The notes under the pieces: generated by a model
What the model saw: only the letters and a program-made list of their open reading frames with translations
Told to the model about the DNA's origin: nothing
Database searches by the model: none
NCBI RefSeq assembly: GCF_016908555.1
Contig: NZ_JAFBEE010000037.1
Coordinates: 1 to 8,823, forward strand
Direction: 5' to 3'
DNA: 8,823 bases
Origin: Alkaliphilus hydrothermalis
Lineage (GTDB): Bacteria > Bacillota > Clostridia > Peptostreptococcales > Natronincolaceae
Translations under genes and position numbers: made by a program
Shown here: piece after piece, positions 6,610-8,823 of the stretch
Layout: every line of letters begins with the position of its first letter
Numbering within the stretch: the first letter of the stretch is position 1

Positions 6610-7413
6610 GTGAATAATTTTATGATTATATTTATTGAAGCATCTTCTGATTGGGAACTAAAAGGTATCCTAAAGTTGTGGGTTGTTACACCTCAGATAA
6701 TAATATTATTAAACTTATGGATTACAGATTTTTTATTCCTTCATAGTAGATCGAAAATTGTAAAAACTTATATTAGCTTGGACATAATATTTAAATTAAT
6801 AGCGATAGTTTTGATATATTATACAACAATTGTTGAGGAATGGGCAGAGTCTTTTAATTATCTCTTAGTTATGCAATCAATTTTAATGGTAAGTACATTA
6901 TTACTTGGAGTGTTAATAATGAAACAAGAGGGTAAAAACTTGCCAATAAGTAAATATCTATTATCAGAAAAAGATATCAACTTATTAAAAAACTATGTTA
7001 AACAACATAAAGATAAAATCGGGAAATTAATTTATATTAACCCTAAAACTAATAATAATATTATACTCAAGGTTGCTCTTATTATTGAACATTCATATGT
7101 ACTATTAGTTATGATTTATATAGTATTACCAACATTAATGCAACACTTCCCAAATTATAAGTTATTGTTTGCAGTTATAGGCTTTATTGGACTTTTAGGT
7201 TATTTAAAGTTGTCTTATCAAAGACTAGTTTGGCTTACAAATGAACAGAAAAAAGCCAGAAATAGGTTCTTAATAGAAACTAGTAGCCTACTATTGGGTG
7301 TTGCGTTACTTTATTATAGTAACCTACTATTCTTTTCAATGTTTTCTTTATATCCTACTATTTATATTAACAGAATGATTACAATAAAATTCGTAGAAGT
7401 GCTAGATAATTAA
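6610..7413 (+). CDS. multi-pass membrane protein, probable orphan immunity protein
   Basis: This 267-residue frame from GTG 6610 (ATG 6622 is another option) has no ribosome binding site. The frame stays open upstream to 6568, directly against the inverted Rhs scar, and adds the hydrophobic KQIFISIFFTFIYF. The real start was probably cut off. About six membrane helices are visible: residues about 24-46, 52-73, 83-103, 155-176, 184-203 and 224-250, with a basic soluble loop at about 105-150 (KNYVKQHKDKIGKLIYINPK). I recognise no family. It sits where an immunity gene should lie, after an Rhs core and before the next one, but its toxin is gone. The TAA is followed without a gap by Rhs segment 4 in the same frame. 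Base composition is even more AT-rich than the Rhs cores. Immunity against a membrane-acting toxin is an inference. Confidence 0.6.
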   Translation: MNNFMIIFIEASSDWELKGILKLWVVTPQIIILLNLWITDFLFLHSRSKIVKTYISLDIIFKLIAIVLIYYTTIVEEWAESFNYLLVMQSILMVSTLLLGVLIMKQEGKNLPISKYLLSEKDINLLKNYVKQHKDKIGKLIYINPKTNNNIILKVALIIEHSYVLLVMIYIVLPTLMQHFPNYKLLFAVIGFIGLLGYLKLSYQRLVWLTNEQKKARNRFLIETSSLLLGVALLYYSNLLFFSMFSLYPTIYINRMITIKFVEVLDN

Positions 7414-7479
7414 GATCCGAGAGGTGGAGTAACCTATTACTACCATATCAACGGACATGGGGATGTAGTAACCTTAACC

Positions 7480-7649
7480 GATGCCAGTGGTAATGTTGTA
7501 GCCGAATATGACTATGATGCCTATGGTAATATCATTTCTCAATCGGGTACAATGGCTTCTGTCAACCCATATCGTTATGCAGGATATAGATATGATGAAG
7601 TAACAGGGTTATATTATCTGATGGCTAGGTATTATGATGCTGAGGTTGG
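7480..7649 (+). repeat. 170-bp perfect direct repeat in the Rhs core end (segment 4 copy)
   Basis: This is the partner of 4204-4373. Weaker similarity extends left to 7420 (matching 4144) with several silent changes. The equivalent part of segment 1 (about 2264-2430) is clearly more divergent, so segments 2 and 4 exchanged or duplicated this block recently. Confidence 0.9.
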
Positions 7650-8094
7650 TAGATTTATTACTCGAGATCCATTCCATGGGTTTGTAAATGAGCCACTTTC
7701 CTTAAATCAGTATAATTATGCTCATAGTAATCCTGTGATATATATTGATCCAAGTGGATATCATGCTGCCGCAGTGTATTTCATTCCAGGAATAGGTCAA
7801 GTAGCATTTACTGCAACAGCTATTATAGTAGGGGGATGGGCAGTATATAAAGTCGGTTCATGGCTATGGAATAAGGCTAAGAATTATGTTCTAAATGTAA
7901 GAGAAAATTTAACGGCACAAGATATTATTGGCAAGGAGAAAAAAGGAACAATACTAAGGGAGTTTCCTACGGAATTATTAGATAAAACTTTAAAAGAAAT
8001 AGAAAATTTAGCTAAAAAAGGTAAAGCAAATGCTAAAAAGGCGAAAAAACTTCTAAATGATAAAAGATTTAATAAGGGAGACAATAGGAAATGA
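7552..8094 (+). CDS. orphan Rhs core fragment with toxin tip 4
   Basis: Rhs coding sequence starts at 7414 (DPRGGVTYYYHINGHGDVV), right after the preceding TAA; ATG 7552 is only the first in-frame ATG and has no ribosome binding site. From 7552 the product has 180 residues. The core end is MARYYDAEVGRFITRDPFHG and DPSG is at 66-69. The tip starts with a hydrophobic linker (about 75-106, VYFIPGIGQVAFTATAIIVG) of the kind often seen before toxin domains. It ends in a small, strongly basic helical domain at about 124-178 (KKGTILREFPTELLDKTL..., AKKAKKLLNDKRFNK). I have the impression that this short EFPxxxLxKTLxEI...AKKLLxDKRF module recurs on Rhs and other polymorphic toxins, but I cannot name it or its target. 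Its basic charge would suit a nucleic-acid substrate. The stop overlaps the next gene by 4 bp. Confidence 0.7.
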   Translation: MASVNPYRYAGYRYDEVTGLYYLMARYYDAEVGRFITRDPFHGFVNEPLSLNQYNYAHSNPVIYIDPSGYHAAAVYFIPGIGQVAFTATAIIVGGWAVYKVGSWLWNKAKNYVLNVRENLTAQDIIGKEKKGTILREFPTELLDKTLKEIENLAKKGKANAKKAKKLLNDKRFNKGDNRK

Positions 8095-8660
8095 TTACTG
8101 ATAAGGAAATATTTAATATTATTCATTCAAGTAGATCTATTGAAAATAAAACAGAATTAGTATATCTTCATCAGAAGAAGTGCAATAATATTTTATTGAC
8201 ATTTAGAGAAAGTTTCAAAAACTATGTTATAAGTAATTGGTCAGATACTGAAAGTGCCAATTGTTGTGAAATGAAAATTCTACTCCACGAAAACCAGGGT
8301 TTATTAGATGATGATAAATTATTATTGAGCTGTCTTGGTGGAACACGGAGAGATTTGAGGATATTTTTTAGTTTAATCTCTAATTATTGCTTCTATTTCA
8401 TCGAAGAAACAGAATTCGATGAGGAGAATAGTATTTGGAAGTTTACACAGGTATCTGAGGAAGAACTGAATAGTAATATTAAATTATTATTAACACAATT
8501 AATAAGAGAACTAGGATATAAGAAATTAGATTCTGAAAGTGCTAAGCGAATAATTTCAGATGTACAAATGGAGTTTGTTGATGATGGAAATGTAACTGTT
8601 TTTCATTGTTTATTTACTGACCTTGTTGATTTATTTGATAGTAAAACTGTTCAAGAATAA
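8091..8660 (+). CDS. probable immunity protein for tip 4, family not recognised
   Basis: ATG 8091 overlaps the tip 4 stop (ATGA) and has AAGGGAG at 8074-8080, so the two genes are translationally coupled. The 189-residue product is soluble, acidic and mixed alpha/beta in look, with no signal peptide or membrane helix. Visible features are a helical N-terminus (KTELVYLHQKKCNNILLTF), four cysteines and an acidic stretch EETEFDEENSIW near residue 104. I recognise no domain. The acidic charge complements the basic tip 4 domain, and the overlap points to a cognate immunity protein that neutralises the toxin in the cytoplasm. This is inferred from order and charge. Confidence 0.6.
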   Translation: MITDKEIFNIIHSSRSIENKTELVYLHQKKCNNILLTFRESFKNYVISNWSDTESANCCEMKILLHENQGLLDDDKLLLSCLGGTRRDLRIFFSLISNYCFYFIEETEFDEENSIWKFTQVSEEELNSNIKLLLTQLIRELGYKKLDSESAKRIISDVQMEFVDDGNVTVFHCLFTDLVDLFDSKTVQE

Positions 8661-8681
8661 TCTTTAGAAATTAAGACTAGG

Positions 8682-8714
8682 AGACAAGAGGAGAAATTTA
8701 ATGATCCCTTGTCT
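8682..8714 (+). terminator. possible weak terminator after cassette 4
   Basis: AGACAAG (8682-8688) can pair with CTTGTCT (8708-8714). The stem extends inward past one mismatch by about two pairs and is followed by TCTTCAATTTATAG. The T-run is poor, so termination is uncertain. The position, 21 bp after the stop at 8660, fits the end of the tip 4 unit. Confidence 0.35.
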
Positions 8715-8798
8715 TCTTCAATTTATAGGTAACCGTCAAAGAATCTCCGCCTAGCCTGCAAATAGAAGCTTTGCTAGAATACAGATAATAAAACTTCT

Positions 8799-8823
8799 AA
8801 GGAGGAGATCTGTTTGACAAGTA
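8799..8823 (+). CDS. possible start of a downstream gene (partial)
   Basis: A textbook ribosome binding site, AAGGAGG (8799-8805), lies 8 bases before TTG 8814, which opens a frame that runs off the window after three codons (MTS). This is stronger than any signal in front of the Rhs fragments. The gene is therefore likely a real, expressed one, but three codons cannot tell what it encodes. GATAAT at 8784-8789 could be a -10 box, but no matching -35 is clear. Confidence 0.35.

Noticed and set aside
7884..8126. Minus-strand open frame opposite tip 4
   Set aside because: It is antisense to the lysine-rich tip, which gives a false serine/phenylalanine/leucine-rich protein, and it spans two real genes.

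Overview
This AT-rich window looks like chromosomal DNA of a low-GC Firmicute, most likely a Clostridia-type organism. The basis is low GC by eye, AGGAGG-like ribosome binding sites, GTG/TTG starts, and Rhs/YD-repeat protein sequence of the wall-associated Firmicute type. The taxon is inferred from style only. Nearly everything lies on the plus strand.

The window is an array of Rhs (YD-repeat) C-terminal toxin cassettes, each usually followed by a probable immunity gene. No full-length Rhs gene is present. All four Rhs segments lack the N-terminal export part and a credible start. They look like silent or orphan tip modules that could recombine into a complete Rhs gene elsewhere, probably upstream. 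From left to right: (1) a broken DUF4279-type immunity gene (74-448), probably belonging to a toxin to the left; (2) a long Rhs core fragment (445-2991) with tip 1 and a DUF5071-like immunity gene (3009-3458); (3) about 250 bp without a gene; (4) a short Rhs core with tip 2 (3727-4809), a two-helix membrane protein (4834-5172), and a strong terminator (5214-5247); (5) a toxin-less Rhs core fragment (5268-6482) joined to an inverted 82-bp piece of Rhs core (6484-6565); (6) a multi-pass membrane protein, probably an orphan immunity gene (6610-7413); (7) a short Rhs core with tip 4 (7414-8094) overlapping by 4 bp an unrecognised partner gene (8091-8660); (8) a right edge with a strong ribosome binding site and a possible TTG start at 8814.

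The four Rhs segments are pieces of closely related cores. Segment 3 aligns gap-free with segment 1 at a fixed offset of 4600 bp. Segments 2 and 4 share 170 identical bases just before their tips. The last 84 bp of segment 3 are repeated, with two mismatches, at the start of segment 2. An identical 28-bp element with short inverted ends sits at the left edge of two Rhs segments. Together these features record repeated cassette insertion, truncation and inversion driven by core homology. The established biology is that Rhs tips are polymorphic toxins and that the small gene just downstream protects the producer. The chemistry of the three tips here is not established from sequence.
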